A stretch of 64,000 bases of DNA, taken from assembly GCF_022919175.1 (NCBI RefSeq), contig NZ_CP095043.1, positions 2,976,001-3,040,000 of the forward strand, read 5' to 3'. The position numbers and the translations under genes are program-made. Source of the stretch: Leucobacter rhizosphaerae (lineage in GTDB: Bacteria > Actinomycetota > Actinomycetes > Actinomycetales > Microbacteriaceae). Positions 33,906-43,801 of this stretch are shown piece by piece. A model generated the notes under the pieces. The model ran no database searches, was not told the origin of the DNA, and was given only the letters and a program-made list of their open reading frames with translations. Positions within the stretch are counted from its first letter, which is position 1. The number at the start of each line of letters is the position of its first letter.

Positions 33906-33928
33906 GTTGAAGCCGACACGGCTTCAAC
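33906..33928 (+). promoter_or_regulatory. Leader hairpin before phoH
   Basis: Perfect nine-base arms GTTGAAGCC and GGCTTCAAC with a five-base loop, 37 bases before the phoH start. It may shape the 5' leader. Confidence 0.45.
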
Positions 33929-33964
33929 GCCCCGTTGGAGCCTCGGACAGCCGAAGGAGCCATC

Positions 33965-35338
33965 GTGGCCAACACCCAGCACCCCCTCACCCAGACTGAC
34001 GGCGGCACGGAACACGAGCACCGCACCGGGACCGATCAGCAGGTGGAGCAGCAGCAGCGCAGTTACGTGCTCGACACGTCGGTCCTGCTCAGCGATCCTT
34101 CGGCACTCTTCCGCTTCGCGGAGCACTCGGTGGTGCTCCCGGTCGTCGTGGTGATGGAGCTCGAGAAGAAGCGCCACGATCCCGAGCTCGGCTACTTCGC
34201 CCGACGGGCGCTGCGGATCCTCGACGAGCTGCGCGCGAAGCACCTGCGCCTCGACTTCCCCGTGCCCGTCGGGGAGCACGGCGGCACCGTGCGCGTGGAG
34301 CTGAACCACACGAGCGTCGAAGCCCTGCCGAGCGGGATGCGGCTCGGCGACAACGACACCCGGGTGCTCGCGGTCGCGCAGAACCTGGCGTCGGAGGGGC
34401 TCGACGTGACGGTCGTGTCGAAGGATCTGCCGATGCGTCTGAAAGCGGCGGCGCTGGGGCTCGGCTCGGAGGAGTACCGCGCGGAGCTCGCGCGCGACGA
34501 CAGCTACACCGGCACGAGCTCCGTCGAGCTCACCGAGGAGCAGATGCGGATGCTCTGGGAGGACGACCGGCTCGACGACGTCGAGGCCGTCGCCGACCTG
34601 CCGCGAGGCACCGGGCTGATCCTCAGCTCGCCGCGGGGATCCGCGCTCGGCCGGGTGGACGGGTCGCGCTCGCTCGAGCTGGTGCGCGGCGATCGCGAGA
34701 TCTTCGGCCTCACCGGCCGGAGCGCCGAGCAGCGGCTCGCGATCGACCTGCTGCTCGACCCGACGGTCGGGATCGTGTCGCTCGGCGGCAGCGCCGGCAC
34801 GGGCAAGTCGGCGCTCGCGCTCGCCGCGGGACTCGAAGCGGTGCTCGAGCGGCGCCAGCACCGCAAGGTCATGGTGTTCCGCCCGCTGTATGCGGTCGGC
34901 GGGCAGGAGCTCGGGTACCTGCCGGGCGATCACCAGGAGAAGATGAACCCCTGGGCCCAGGCGGTGTTCGACACCCTCGGGTCGATCGTCTCGGAGAATG
35001 TGCTCGACGAGGTCGTCGCGCGGGATCTCATCGAGGTCTTGCCGCTCACGCACATCCGCGGCCGCTCCCTGCACGACGCGTTTGTGATCGTGGACGAGGC
35101 GCAGTCGCTCGAGCGGGGAGTGCTGCTCACCATGCTCAGCCGTATCGGTCAGAACTCGCGGGTGATCCTGACCCACGATGTCGCGCAGCGCGACAACCTG
35201 CGGGTCGGCAGGTACGACGGGATCGCCGCGGTCATCGAGAAGCTGAAGGGGCACTCGCTCTTCGGCCACGTCACGCTGAACCGCTCGGAGCGCAGCGAGA
35301 TCGCCGCTCTCGTGACGGAGCTGCTCGACACTCCGTAG
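33965..35338 (+). CDS. PhoH family protein with N-terminal PIN domain (PhoH2/YlaK type)
   Basis: 457-residue cytoplasmic protein combining a PIN ribonuclease domain with a PhoH ATPase/helicase domain; PhoH2 proteins unwind and cut RNA. The PIN part (about 33-175) shows [32 protein letters not shown] and VTVVSKD, giving the acidic site. The PhoH part has Walker [11 protein letters not shown] near residue 277 and the Walker B-like VIVDEAQSL. The GTG at 33965 follows AAGGAG. No antitoxin-like gene precedes it. Confidence 0.92.
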   Translation: MANTQHPLTQTDGGTEHEHRTGTDQQVEQQQRSYVLDTSVLLSDPSALFRFAEHSVVLPVVVVMELEKKRHDPELGYFARRALRILDELRAKHLRLDFPVPVGEHGGTVRVELNHTSVEALPSGMRLGDNDTRVLAVAQNLASEGLDVTVVSKDLPMRLKAAALGLGSEEYRAELARDDSYTGTSSVELTEEQMRMLWEDDRLDDVEAVADLPRGTGLILSSPRGSALGRVDGSRSLELVRGDREIFGLTGRSAEQRLAIDLLLDPTVGIVSLGGSAGTGKSALALAAGLEAVLERRQHRKVMVFRPLYAVGGQELGYLPGDHQEKMNPWAQAVFDTLGSIVSENVLDEVVARDLIEVLPLTHIRGRSLHDAFVIVDEAQSLERGVLLTMLSRIGQNSRVILTHDVAQRDNLRVGRYDGIAAVIEKLKGHSLFGHVTLNRSERSEIAALVTELLDTP

Positions 35339-35372
35339 GCCCGTGCGCTCGAGCCCGGCGTAGGCTGGGAAG

Positions 35373-36587
35373 GTGACTGGGACGACGATCGACGACCTGC
35401 TGCCACCCGACCTGCTCCGCCGGGCCCGAGACCGCGCCGCCACGACCGACGCGGAGAATCGGTTCTTCGCCGAAGACTTCGAGGAGCTGCGGGCAATCGG
35501 CTACCTCGCGGCGGTCGTCCCCGACGCGCTCGGGGGATCTGGGCTCTCGCTCGAGTCGCTCGTGACTGCCCAGCGCTGCCTGGCCGCCCACGCCCCTGCG
35601 ACGTCGCTCGGCGTGAACATGCACCTCGTGTGGACCCAGGTGGCGCGATTCCTGCACGATCGCGGGATCACGACCCTCGACGGGGTGCTCCGCGACGCGG
35701 TCGCCGGCGAGGTCTTCGGGTTCGGGATCTCCGAGGCCGGCAACGACGCGGTGCTCCTGGATTCGACCTCGACGGCCGAGCCGCACCCCGACGGCGGGTA
35801 CCGCATCTCGGGCACGAAGGTCTTCACCACGCTGTCGCCGGTGTGGACCCGGCTCGGGGTGCACGCGCGCTGCGAGCGGGCGGGAGCGGATCCCGAGCTC
35901 GTCTTCGGGTTCGTCCGGCGCGAGGCAGCCGGGGTGCGGGATCCGGGATCGGCGTCCGCCGGGCTCGCCGAGGGACGCATCGAGCATCCGGGCACCTGGA
36001 ATCCGCTGGGGATGCGGGCGACGCAGAGCTGGACGACCCGTCTCGACGGGGTGCGCGTGCGCCCGGACGACGTCGCCGCGCGGATCGCCCCGTTCGACGG
36101 GCGTGATCCGCTCGTGCTCGCGATCTTCTCGTCGTTCTCGATCCTCACGGCATCGGTCTACGCCGGGATCGCGGACCGGGCCCTGGAGCTCGCGCGGGCG
36201 GCCGCGAATCGACCGGCGCCGCGGCCGGGTGGGGGCGAGCCCGACGGCCGGATCCGTCTCGACGACCCCGACACGGCGGCCACGCTCACCGCCGCGGTAC
36301 TGCGCCACCGGCGATCGCTCGACGCGCTGACCCTGCTCGCGCGCGACGTCGACGAGCGGCGTGAGCGCGACGACTGGTTCCTCGCGCTCGCCGCCGCGCG
36401 CAACGAGGTCTGCGACGAGGCCCGGGCCGCGGTCGACGTGGCCATGCGGCTCACGGGATCCCGTGGCTTCCAGGCCGACTCCGAGCTGGCGCGGCTCTAC
36501 CGCGACGTGCTCGCGGGGCTCTTCCACCCGTCGTCGTCGGCGGCTCTCGCGGCGACGGTGCGCGGGTCGCTCGCCGATCCGGCTTGA
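35373..36587 (+). CDS. Acyl-CoA dehydrogenase family protein
   Basis: 404-residue flavoprotein of the acyl-CoA dehydrogenase fold. VVPDALGGSGLSLESLVTAQ, FGISEAGNDAVL, YRISGTKVFTTLSP and LTGSRGFQADSELARLYRDV match the family; it looks closer to the DszC/SfnC flavin-dependent monooxygenase-like branch than to fatty-acid enzymes because the usual catalytic Glu region is not evident. The GTG at 35373 is six bases after TAGGCT (35361-35366), a leaderless pattern. It starts 35 bases after phoH but with its own promoter. Substrate unknown. Confidence 0.8.
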   Translation: MTGTTIDDLLPPDLLRRARDRAATTDAENRFFAEDFEELRAIGYLAAVVPDALGGSGLSLESLVTAQRCLAAHAPATSLGVNMHLVWTQVARFLHDRGITTLDGVLRDAVAGEVFGFGISEAGNDAVLLDSTSTAEPHPDGGYRISGTKVFTTLSPVWTRLGVHARCERAGADPELVFGFVRREAAGVRDPGSASAGLAEGRIEHPGTWNPLGMRATQSWTTRLDGVRVRPDDVAARIAPFDGRDPLVLAIFSSFSILTASVYAGIADRALELARAAANRPAPRPGGGEPDGRIRLDDPDTAATLTAAVLRHRRSLDALTLLARDVDERRERDDWFLALAAARNEVCDEARAAVDVAMRLTGSRGFQADSELARLYRDVLAGLFHPSSSAALAATVRGSLADPA

Positions 36588-36618
36588 GCGCGATCGCCGA
36601 GCGATCGGGTCGAAGCGC

Positions 36619-37611
36619 CTACGTCGCGCGCACCACGAGGGGCGCGGGGATCCGCTCGACGCGGGGCGTCGACGGGCGCGTGTCCTCGCGCAGCAGCTCC
36701 GCCAGCATCTGCGCGGCGCGCTGCCCGTAGAGGTACGGGTCCATGTCGACGGAGGTGATGGGCGGGGTGTGGAACTTCATCATGGTGCTGTCGACGCCGG
36801 AGACCAGTGTGATGGATTCGCCGATGGCGTGCCCGAGCCCGCGGAGGACCCCGGCGATGCGCACGGCGAACCCGTCGCCGCAGACGAACAGCCCGTCGCA
36901 GGCGCCGGGCGCGCCGGTCATCGCCGCGGCGAGCTGATCCCGGATCGCCTCGTTGCTGTCGCCGACGGAGACCCGGATGATCTCGGGATCCACGTCGTGG
37001 GCCCGGCACCACTCCAGGTAGGTCGACTCGACGACGTGCGACCACTGCGAGACCGTTTCGATCGTCAGGAGCCCGGGCCGCGCCGTGCCCCGGTCGAGCA
37101 TGTGGGAGAGGGAGTCCCGGGTGCTGGCGGCCGTGTCGGACTCGACCATGCCCCACGGTGAGGCGGCAGACGGGGGCGGGGGGTCGATGCACACGGTGGG
37201 GGTGCTGCCGCGCAGCAGCTCGTGCATCCCGAGGTCGTCGGAGTGGGGCTCGACGATGACGAAGCCGTCGACGACCGGGAAGTCGCGCACGTCCCCGGTC
37301 TCGAGTGCGGAGGGGAGCAGGACCGGGGAGAGGTCGGTGTCGGCGAGACCCGCGGCGATCCCGCGCGTGATCTCGGCGTAGTAGAGCGAGTACTCCATCA
37401 CGGTCGACGGGAAATAGACGCCGATGGTGCCGGTGCGTCCGCTGCGCAGCGACTTGCCCGTGCGGTTGGTGCGGTAGCCGAGCGAGGCCGCAGCCGCCTC
37501 GACCTGCTCACGGGTCTCGGGGGAGACGCCGGGTTTGCCGTTGAGCGCCATCGAGACCGCTGCGGCCGAGATGCCGAGGTGGCTCGCAATGTCTTTGAGG
37601 GTGGTCGGCAC
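36619..37611 (-). CDS. LacI family transcriptional regulator
   Basis: 330-residue LacI-type repressor. The DNA-binding head TLKDIASHLGISAAAVSMAL is at residues about 4-23, with the hinge region up to about 60, then a periplasmic-binding-like ligand domain. The GTG at 37611 follows AGGAGG. It is divergent from the amidohydrolase/ABC importer operon, and a perfect LacI-type operator lies between them, so it probably represses that operon and perhaps itself. Confidence 0.92.
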   Translation of the reverse strand: MPTTLKDIASHLGISAAAVSMALNGKPGVSPETREQVEAAAASLGYRTNRTGKSLRSGRTGTIGVYFPSTVMEYSLYYAEITRGIAAGLADTDLSPVLLPSALETGDVRDFPVVDGFVIVEPHSDDLGMHELLRGSTPTVCIDPPPPSAASPWGMVESDTAASTRDSLSHMLDRGTARPGLLTIETVSQWSHVVESTYLEWCRAHDVDPEIIRVSVGDSNEAIRDQLAAAMTGAPGACDGLFVCGDGFAVRIAGVLRGLGHAIGESITLVSGVDSTMMKFHTPPITSVDMDPYLYGQRAAQMLAELLREDTRPSTPRVERIPAPLVVRAT

Positions 37612-37676
37612 GGGCGCCTCCTGGGGTCGAGCGGGAACGGACCACGGCCCCGTTACGCATTCGTGATCTGGAACTT

Positions 37677-37705
37677 TTGACGTCGTCGGGGTCGCTGGAT
37701 AAGCT
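37677..37705 (+). promoter_or_regulatory. Promoter of the amidohydrolase-importer operon
   Basis: TTGACG (-35, 37677-37682), 17-base spacer, TAAGCT (-10, 37700-37705). The LacI-type palindrome begins eight bases after the -10, at the expected transcription start, the classic repressing position. Confidence 0.65.
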
Positions 37706-37713
37706 ACAGCCTA

Positions 37714-37733
37714 TTACTTAATCGATTAAGTAA
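37714..37733. promoter_or_regulatory. LacI-family operator
   Basis: Perfect 20-bp palindrome TTACTTAATCGATTAAGTAA with the central CG typical of LacI sites, in AT-rich DNA unlike its surroundings, between the divergent LacI and amidohydrolase genes. Confidence 0.85.
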
Positions 37734-37774
37734 CGGGTGGTTTCGCACTCATCACGATACTAAGGGAGTTTCTG

Positions 37775-39460
37775 TTGACTGAGCGACTCGAGCTCGCGTT
37801 CACGAATGGCGCGCTCTTCGACGGCGAGAGTTACCATGCAGCGCCGACGCACGTCGGCGTGGCCGGCGGCCGCATCGTGCTCATCGGCGACGAGGTGCTC
37901 GACGCGATCGGGCCCGGGACCGAGGTCGTCGACTGCGACGGCCGGCTGGTGCTGCCGGGCATGAACGACGCGCACGTGCACCCGATCGAAGCCGGCATGG
38001 AGATGCTGGGCTGCAACCTCGCCGACGGGTACACCCGGGAGGACTATCTCGAGCTCGTGCGCGCCTACGTCGACGCACACCCGTCGGTGGAGTGGATCGT
38101 CGGCGCGGGGTGGCAGCAGGCGGCGTTCCCGGGCGGTGCACCGCTGCGCGAGGATCTGGACGCGATCTGCTCGGACCGGCCGATCATCCTCTCGAACCGC
38201 GATCACCACAGCGCGTGGCTCAACAGCGAGGCCCTGCGCCGCTGCGGCATCGACGCGAACACCCCTGACCCCGCGGACGGTCGCATCGAGCGCGACGCCG
38301 ACGGCGCCCCCACGGGCACGCTGCACGAGGGGGCGCGCATGCTCGCGCTCTCGCACGCACCGGAGCCCACCTTCGACGACATGTACGCCGGGTTCCTCGT
38401 GGGGCAGCGGAAGCTCGTCGACTACGGCATCACGAGCTGGCAGGACGCGCTGATCGGGCAGTACGGCAACCACAGCCCGGAGTTCTACACCGTGTACCGC
38501 ACGGCCGAGGAGCGCGGCGAGCTGATCGCGCGCGTCAACGGCGCCCTGTGGTGGGAGCGGTCCCAGGGGCTCGAGCAGGTCGACGCCTTCGTCGCGCGGC
38601 GCGCCGCGGTGGCGGGCGGGCGGTTCCGCGCCGACACGATTAAGATCATGCAGGACGGTGTCGCCGAGAACCAGACGGCCTCGATGATCGAGCCCTACCT
38701 CGTGCCCGGGTGCGAGTGCCGCGGCTCCGACAACGCCGGGATCTCGTTCGTGGATCCCGAACGGCTGCCCGACTACGTCACGGCGCTCGACGCGCTCGGG
38801 TTCCAGATCCACTTCCACGCGCTCGGCGACCGTGCCGTGCGCGACGCCCTCGACGCCATCGGCGCCGCGCGGGATCGCAACGGCGCCGATGCCGGCCCGA
38901 TGCACCTGCTCGCGCACATCCAGATCATCAATCCCGCCGATGTGGCCCGGTTCCGCGCACTCAACGCCTCCGCCAACATGCAGCCGCTGTGGGCGAGCTA
39001 CGACCCCCAGATGATCGATCTCACCGTGCCCTTCCTCGGCGACGAGCGCGTCGCGCACCAGTATCCGTTCGGCTCGCTCCACCGGAGCGGCGCCCACCTC
39101 AGCGGCGGATCCGACTGGCCCGTCACCTCGGCGGACCCGTGGCTCGGGATCCACGTCGCCGTCAACCGCCGGGTGCCGCGGTCGCACCCGGACTTCAACG
39201 AGCGCGTCTTCCTCGCCGAGGAGAAGCTCGACCTGGCGGTGGCGCTCCGCGCGTACACGCTCGGCGGGATCGAGGCGAACGGCCGGGATCACGAGGTCGG
39301 GCGGATCGCGCCGGGCTATCTCGCGGACCTCGTCGTCACGAACCGCGATCCCTTCGCCGGATCGGCCGAGGAGATCCACGCGACGCACGCGGAGCACGTC
39401 TACGTCGACGGCCGCCTCGTCACCCCCGCCCACGACGCGACGATCCCCGCCGCGCGATGA
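37775..39460 (+). CDS. Amidohydrolase family protein (YtcJ-like, amidohydrolase_3)
   Basis: 561-residue metal-dependent hydrolase. The metal motif HxH is in NDAHVHPIEAG near residue 65; HFHALGDRAV, LLAHIQI and SGGSDWPV supply further His and Asp ligands; GYLADLVVTNRDPF is the returning beta-sandwich strand. No signal peptide. The start is a TTG at 37775 preceded by AGGGAG. YtcJ-like enzymes often hydrolyse N-substituted amides or formamides; here the linked importer suggests an imported amino acid derivative (inference). First gene of the LacI-controlled operon. Confidence 0.87.
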   Translation: MTERLELAFTNGALFDGESYHAAPTHVGVAGGRIVLIGDEVLDAIGPGTEVVDCDGRLVLPGMNDAHVHPIEAGMEMLGCNLADGYTREDYLELVRAYVDAHPSVEWIVGAGWQQAAFPGGAPLREDLDAICSDRPIILSNRDHHSAWLNSEALRRCGIDANTPDPADGRIERDADGAPTGTLHEGARMLALSHAPEPTFDDMYAGFLVGQRKLVDYGITSWQDALIGQYGNHSPEFYTVYRTAEERGELIARVNGALWWERSQGLEQVDAFVARRAAVAGGRFRADTIKIMQDGVAENQTASMIEPYLVPGCECRGSDNAGISFVDPERLPDYVTALDALGFQIHFHALGDRAVRDALDAIGAARDRNGADAGPMHLLAHIQIINPADVARFRALNASANMQPLWASYDPQMIDLTVPFLGDERVAHQYPFGSLHRSGAHLSGGSDWPVTSADPWLGIHVAVNRRVPRSHPDFNERVFLAEEKLDLAVALRAYTLGGIEANGRDHEVGRIAPGYLADLVVTNRDPFAGSAEEIHATHAEHVYVDGRLVTPAHDATIPAAR

Positions 39461-39507
39461 CCACACTCACGACCACCCACACTGCATCACCCCCGAAAGG
39501 ATCCACC

Positions 39508-40416
39508 ATGTTGAAGAAGACACTGTTCGCAACGGCCGCGATCGCGCTGGTATTCACCGCCGGGTGCTCCGCCTCCGACGCCAAGGACGGCGACGCGGGC
39601 GCCGCGAGCGCCACCACCGCCGTCGATCTCGCGAGCATCGAGAAGAGCGACGCAGCCGCAGCGCTGCTGCCGGCAGACATCGCCGAGCGCGGCACCTTCG
39701 TGCTCGGGATCGACGCGACCTACCCGCCGAACGAGTTCAAGGACGACGCCGGCAACCCGATCGGGTGGGAGGTCGACCTCATGAACGCTGCCACCGTGAA
39801 GCTGGGCCTCGAGCCCGACAACCAGATCTCGAAGTTCGAGAACATCATCCCGAAGATCGAGATGGACAAGTTCGACTCGGGCATCGCGGGCTACTACGAC
39901 ACCGTGAAGCGCCAGGAGAACTTCGACATGGTCGACTTCTTCATCGCGGGCAACCAGTTCGGCTCGCTCGAGGAGAACACGATCACCTCGGAGCTCGACA
40001 TCTGCGGCCAGAAGATCTCCGTGCCCAACGGCGGCTCGGCTCCTCTGTACTACCTCCCCGAGGTGGAGAAGCGGTGCCTGGCCGAGGGCAAGGGCAAGAT
40101 CGAGGTCATGGGCTACGACACGACGGAGGAGATGGTCGCGGCCGTCTCGCTGGGACGCGCGTACGCCTTCGTCGCCGACTCCCCGGTCGTGAGCTACGCC
40201 GTGAAGAACAGCGAGGGCAAGCTCGTCGGGTCGGATATCTACGAGACCCTGCCCGCCGGTGCGCCGTTCAAGAAGGGCAACGACGAGCTCGTCGAGGCCT
40301 TCGCCGCCGCGATGCAGGAACTGCACGATGACGGCACCTACGACGAGATCCTCGACTTCTGGGGAGTCGAGGCCGGTCGTATCGACACGATCACCGTCAA
40401 CGCCGGCACGGAGTAG
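39508..40416 (+). CDS. Amino acid-type ABC transporter substrate-binding lipoprotein
   Basis: 302-residue type II binding protein (SBP_bac_3). The signal peptide ends in the lipobox TAGC near residue 19. The mature part has GTFVLGIDATYPPNEFKDD, then IGWEVDLMNAATVKLGLE and DFFIAGNQFGS, the usual polar amino acid binding pattern. The ATG at 39508 follows GAAAGGA; an earlier ATG at 39457 overlaps the amidohydrolase stop but would precede the signal peptide with a polar tail. Next gene begins three bases after its stop. Confidence 0.88.
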   Translation: MLKKTLFATAAIALVFTAGCSASDAKDGDAGAASATTAVDLASIEKSDAAAALLPADIAERGTFVLGIDATYPPNEFKDDAGNPIGWEVDLMNAATVKLGLEPDNQISKFENIIPKIEMDKFDSGIAGYYDTVKRQENFDMVDFFIAGNQFGSLEENTITSELDICGQKISVPNGGSAPLYYLPEVEKRCLAEGKGKIEVMGYDTTEEMVAAVSLGRAYAFVADSPVVSYAVKNSEGKLVGSDIYETLPAGAPFKKGNDELVEAFAAAMQELHDDGTYDEILDFWGVEAGRIDTITVNAGTE

Positions 40417-40419
40417 CCG

Positions 40420-41433
40420 ATGACAGAGATCACTCACGTGATCCCGGTGGCACCGCCGAAACGAATCACGGCGGTGCCGCTCCGGCATCCGTGGCGCAAC
40501 CTGCTCGCGTTCGGGCTCATCTTCCTGCTCATCGCGTTTGTGCTCGACGCCGCGCAGCGCGAGGCCTACGACTGGCCCGCGTTCGCGACCTACCTCCTCG
40601 ACGAGCGCGTCGTGGCGGCGGCCGGGGTCACGCTCGCGCTGACTTTCCTCTCGATGTTCGGCGCCATCGTCATCGGCATCGTGCTCGCGGTCATGCGCGA
40701 GACGAGCAACCCGGTGCTGCGCGCGATCGCCTGGGGGGTCATCTGGTTCTTCCGGGGCACCCCGGTGTACGTGCAGCTCGTGTTCTGGGGGCTGCTCGGC
40801 ACGATCTACCAGTCCATCAATGTGGGGATCCCGTTCACGGAGCCCTGGCTCGTACTGGAGACCGCCGACATCATCCCGGTGTTCTGGCTCGCGGTCATAG
40901 GCCTGGCGCTCAACGAGGCCTCGTACATGGCGGAGATCGTGCGTGCCGGGCTGCTCTCGGTCGACGACGGGCAGACGGAGGCGGCAAGCGCCCTCGGCAT
41001 GAGCTGGTGGCTGATGATGCGGAAGGTCGTCATCCCGCAGGCCATGCGGGTCATCATCCCGCCGACCGGCAACGAGCTGATCGCGATGCTGAAGACGACC
41101 TCGCTCGTCACGGCCGTGCCGTTCAGCCTGGATCTCTACACGCGGACCCGGGACATCTCGGCCGCGACGCTGAACCCGATCCCGCTGCTGCTCGTCGCGT
41201 CGGTGTGGTACCTCTTCTTCACCTCGGTGATGATGATCGGGCAGGCGCAGCTCGAGAAGCACTTTTCGAAGGGGCAGTCTGGCCGGAGTGCCGCGCCGCG
41301 GAAGAAGCGCACGGCGCGCGGGGCCGGCGCGATCCGCACCGGCGCCACGACGAGCCCGGAGACCGGCACGGGATCGACCGCGGATCCGGTCGTTCCCGGC
41401 ATCACGGAAGGAGCGAGCGATGAGCGACGTTAA
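40420..41433 (+). CDS. Amino acid-type ABC transporter permease
   Basis: 337-residue permease of the HisM family. About five to six helices; the EAA loop is [18 protein letters not shown], and the region [17 protein letters not shown] is diagnostic of polar amino acid importers. A basic, Ala/Thr-rich cytoplasmic tail of about 55 residues follows the last helix and is longer than usual. It overlaps the ATPase gene by 14 bases. It is the only permease gene in this operon, so it should work as a homodimer. Confidence 0.9.
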   Translation: MTEITHVIPVAPPKRITAVPLRHPWRNLLAFGLIFLLIAFVLDAAQREAYDWPAFATYLLDERVVAAAGVTLALTFLSMFGAIVIGIVLAVMRETSNPVLRAIAWGVIWFFRGTPVYVQLVFWGLLGTIYQSINVGIPFTEPWLVLETADIIPVFWLAVIGLALNEASYMAEIVRAGLLSVDDGQTEAASALGMSWWLMMRKVVIPQAMRVIIPPTGNELIAMLKTTSLVTAVPFSLDLYTRTRDISAATLNPIPLLLVASVWYLFFTSVMMIGQAQLEKHFSKGQSGRSAAPRKKRTARGAGAIRTGATTSPETGTGSTADPVVPGITEGASDERR

Positions 41434-42184
41434 GGTCCTCGCGCAGGACGTCCACAAGTCGTTCGGCGACAACCATGTGCTCCAGGGCATCAACCTGACG
41501 ATCCGGAAGGGCGAGGTGAGCTGTCTCCTCGGCCCCTCCGGCTCCGGCAAGTCGACGTTCCTGCGCTGCATCAACCACCTCGAGACGATCGACTCGGGCC
41601 GGATCGAGGTCGACGGCACGCTGATCGGGTACCGCGAGCACGGGGACAAGCTCTACGAGCTGCAGCCGTCCGTCGCGGCGCAGCAGCGCGAGAACATCGG
41701 CATGGTGTTCCAGCGCTTCAACCTGTTCCCGCACATGACGGCGTTCGAGAACATCACCTGCGCCCCGATCTTCGTGCGCGGCGAGCGCAAGAGCGAGGCG
41801 CGGGAGTCCGCGCTCGCGCTCCTCGAACAGGTTGGGCTCGCCGACAAGGCGGACGCCTACCCGCGCGAGCTCTCCGGCGGGCAGCAGCAGCGGATCGCGA
41901 TCGCGCGTGCGCTCGCGATGAAGCCGGACCTCATGCTGTTCGACGAGCCGACGAGCGCGCTCGATCCCGAGCTCGTCGGCGAGGTGCTCGAGGTCATGAA
42001 GTCGCTCGCGGAGACCGGCATGACGATGATCGTGGTGACCCACGAGATGGGCTTCGCGCGTGAGGTGGCCGACTCGGTGACCTTCATGGACGGCGGAGTG
42101 GTCGTCGAGCACGGCACCCCCGAGGAGGTGCTCGTGCATCCGCAGCACGGCCGAACGCGCGCCTTCCTCTCCAAGGTGCTGTAG
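41420..42184 (+). CDS. Amino acid-type ABC transporter ATP-binding protein
   Basis: 254-residue GlnQ/HisP-type ATPase. Walker [10 protein letters not shown] is near residues 37-45, the Q-loop is [13 protein letters not shown], the signature [15 protein letters not shown], and Walker [15 protein letters not shown] followed by the [10 protein letters not shown] switch region. The ATG at 41420 follows GGAAGGAG inside the end of the permease gene. Last gene of the operon, which ends at a strong bidirectional hairpin. Confidence 0.93.
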   Translation: MSDVKVLAQDVHKSFGDNHVLQGINLTIRKGEVSCLLGPSGSGKSTFLRCINHLETIDSGRIEVDGTLIGYREHGDKLYELQPSVAAQQRENIGMVFQRFNLFPHMTAFENITCAPIFVRGERKSEARESALALLEQVGLADKADAYPRELSGGQQQRIAIARALAMKPDLMLFDEPTSALDPELVGEVLEVMKSLAETGMTMIVVTHEMGFAREVADSVTFMDGGVVVEHGTPEEVLVHPQHGRTRAFLSKVL

Positions 42185-42241
42185 CGCCGCGGAGCAGGTG
42201 CACGCCGCGCCTGGCACCACCTGCTGCGCGCCGCGCGCCGA

Positions 42242-42289
42242 AACGCCGAGAGGCGCTGCCCACCATCGTGGACAGCGCCTCTCGGCGTT
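42242..42289. terminator. Bidirectional terminator hairpin between ABC ATPase and fumC
   Basis: Perfect 17-base arms AACGCCGAGAGGCGCTG (42242-42258) and CAGCGCCTCTCGGCGTT (42273-42289) with a 14-base loop, between two convergent genes. Each arm ends in AA or TT but no long T-run follows. Confidence 0.8.
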
Positions 42290-42298
42290 CGTGCGGAG

Positions 42299-43711
42299 CT
42301 ACTTCGCGACGCCCGGGTGGGTCATCGAGAGGAGATCCAGCGCCTGATCGAGATCGGCCTCGGAGACCTCGCCGCGCTCGACGTAGCCGAGGTCGACGAC
42401 GGCCTCGCGCACGGTGATGCCCTTCTTCACCGAGTGCTTCGCGATCTTCGCCGCGGCCTCGTAGCCGATGAGGCGGTTCAGCGGCGTGACGGTCGAGGGG
42501 CTCATGCCGGCGAGTGCCGCCGCGCGCTCGAGGTTCGCCTCGAGGCCCGCGATGGTCTTGTCGGCGAGGACCACGGCCGCGTTCGAGAGGAGACGGATCG
42601 ACTCGAGCAGGGCGGTTCCCATGACCGGGATCTGCACGTTGAGCTCGAAGGAGCCCGAGGCGCCCGCCCACGCGATCGTCGCGTCGTTGCCGATCACCCG
42701 TGCGCAGACCATGAGCACGGCCTCCGGCACGACCGGGTTGACCTTGCCGGGCATGATGGAGGAGCCGGGCTGGAGGTCGGGGATGTGCAGCTCGGCGAGC
42801 CCCGTGTTCGGGCCCGAGCCCATCCAGCGGATGTCGTTGTTGATCTTCGTGAGCGACACGGCGATGGTGCGGAGTGCACCCGAGGCCTCGACGAGCCCGT
42901 CGCGGTTGGCCTGCGCCTCGAAGTGGTTGCGCGCCTCGGTGATCGGCAGTCCGCTCGACTGCGCGATCTCGGCGATGACCTTCTCCGGGAACCCGAGGGG
43001 GGTGTTGATCCCGGTGCCCACGGCGGTGCCGCCCTGGGGCACCTCGGCGACGCGGGGGAGTGCCGCCTCGACGCGCTCGATGCCGTAGCGGATCTGCGCG
43101 GCGAACCCGCCGAACTCCTGGCCGAGGGTGACCGGGGTCGCGTCCATGAGGTGGGTGCGGCCCGACTTCACCGCGGTCTTCCAGAGCTCGGACTTGGCCT
43201 CGAACGCCTCCGCGAGGTGCGCGAGCGAGGGCACGAGCTGCTCGATGAGCGCACCGGTCACGGCGATGTGCACCGAGGTCGGGAACACGTCGTTCGACGA
43301 CTGCGAGGCGTTGACGTGGTCGTTCGGGTGGACGGGGGCGCCAAGGTGCTTCGTCGCGAGGGTCGCGAGCACCTCGTTCATGTTCATGTTCGAGGACGTG
43401 CCCGACCCGGTCTGGTAGGTGTCGACCGGGAACTGATCGTGGTGGGCGCCGCCGATGATCTCGTCGGCCGCGGCGACGATGGCCTGGCCGATGGGCGCCT
43501 CGAGGATCCCGAGCTCGACGTTCGCGATCGCTGCGGAGCGCTTGATGCGGGCGAGCGCGACGATCTGGGCGGGCTCAAGGCCCGCACCGGAGATGGGGAA
43601 GTTCTCGACGGCGCGCTGCGTCTGCGCCGCGTAGAGGGCGTTCTTCGGCACGCGGACCTCGCCCATCGTGTCGTGCTCGATGCGGTACTCGATCTCTTCA
43701 GTCACTTTCAT
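42299..43711 (-). CDS. fumC: Fumarate hydratase, class II
   Basis: 470-residue TCA-cycle enzyme converting fumarate to malate. Key segments: [50 protein letters not shown] and the signature [12 protein letters not shown] with the catalytic Ser loop. Full length. The ATG at 43711 is directly after AAGG; a GTG at 43705 (codon 3) has GAAGGA at better spacing and may be the real start. Leftward, ending at the bidirectional hairpin. Confidence 0.96.
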   Translation of the reverse strand: MKVTEEIEYRIEHDTMGEVRVPKNALYAAQTQRAVENFPISGAGLEPAQIVALARIKRSAAIANVELGILEAPIGQAIVAAADEIIGGAHHDQFPVDTYQTGSGTSSNMNMNEVLATLATKHLGAPVHPNDHVNASQSSNDVFPTSVHIAVTGALIEQLVPSLAHLAEAFEAKSELWKTAVKSGRTHLMDATPVTLGQEFGGFAAQIRYGIERVEAALPRVAEVPQGGTAVGTGINTPLGFPEKVIAEIAQSSGLPITEARNHFEAQANRDGLVEASGALRTIAVSLTKINNDIRWMGSGPNTGLAELHIPDLQPGSSIMPGKVNPVVPEAVLMVCARVIGNDATIAWAGASGSFELNVQIPVMGTALLESIRLLSNAAVVLADKTIAGLEANLERAAALAGMSPSTVTPLNRLIGYEAAAKIAKHSVKKGITVREAVVDLGYVERGEVSEADLDQALDLLSMTHPGVAK

Positions 43712-43774
43712 CCTTCGGTTCGATGTGGGATCCTGCGGCGTCGCGCAGGTCGACGGTGGAGCGTGAGGGCCCGA

Positions 43775-43793
43775 CCACGCCGGGCAGGCGTGG
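43775..43793 (-). terminator. Hairpin between carbonic anhydrase and fumC genes
   Basis: Seven-base arms CCACGCC and GGCGTGG with a five-base loop, nine bases after the carbonic anhydrase stop. No T-run, so possibly a processing or attenuation site within one operon. Confidence 0.45.
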
Positions 43794-43801
43794 CAGGCGG
43801 A

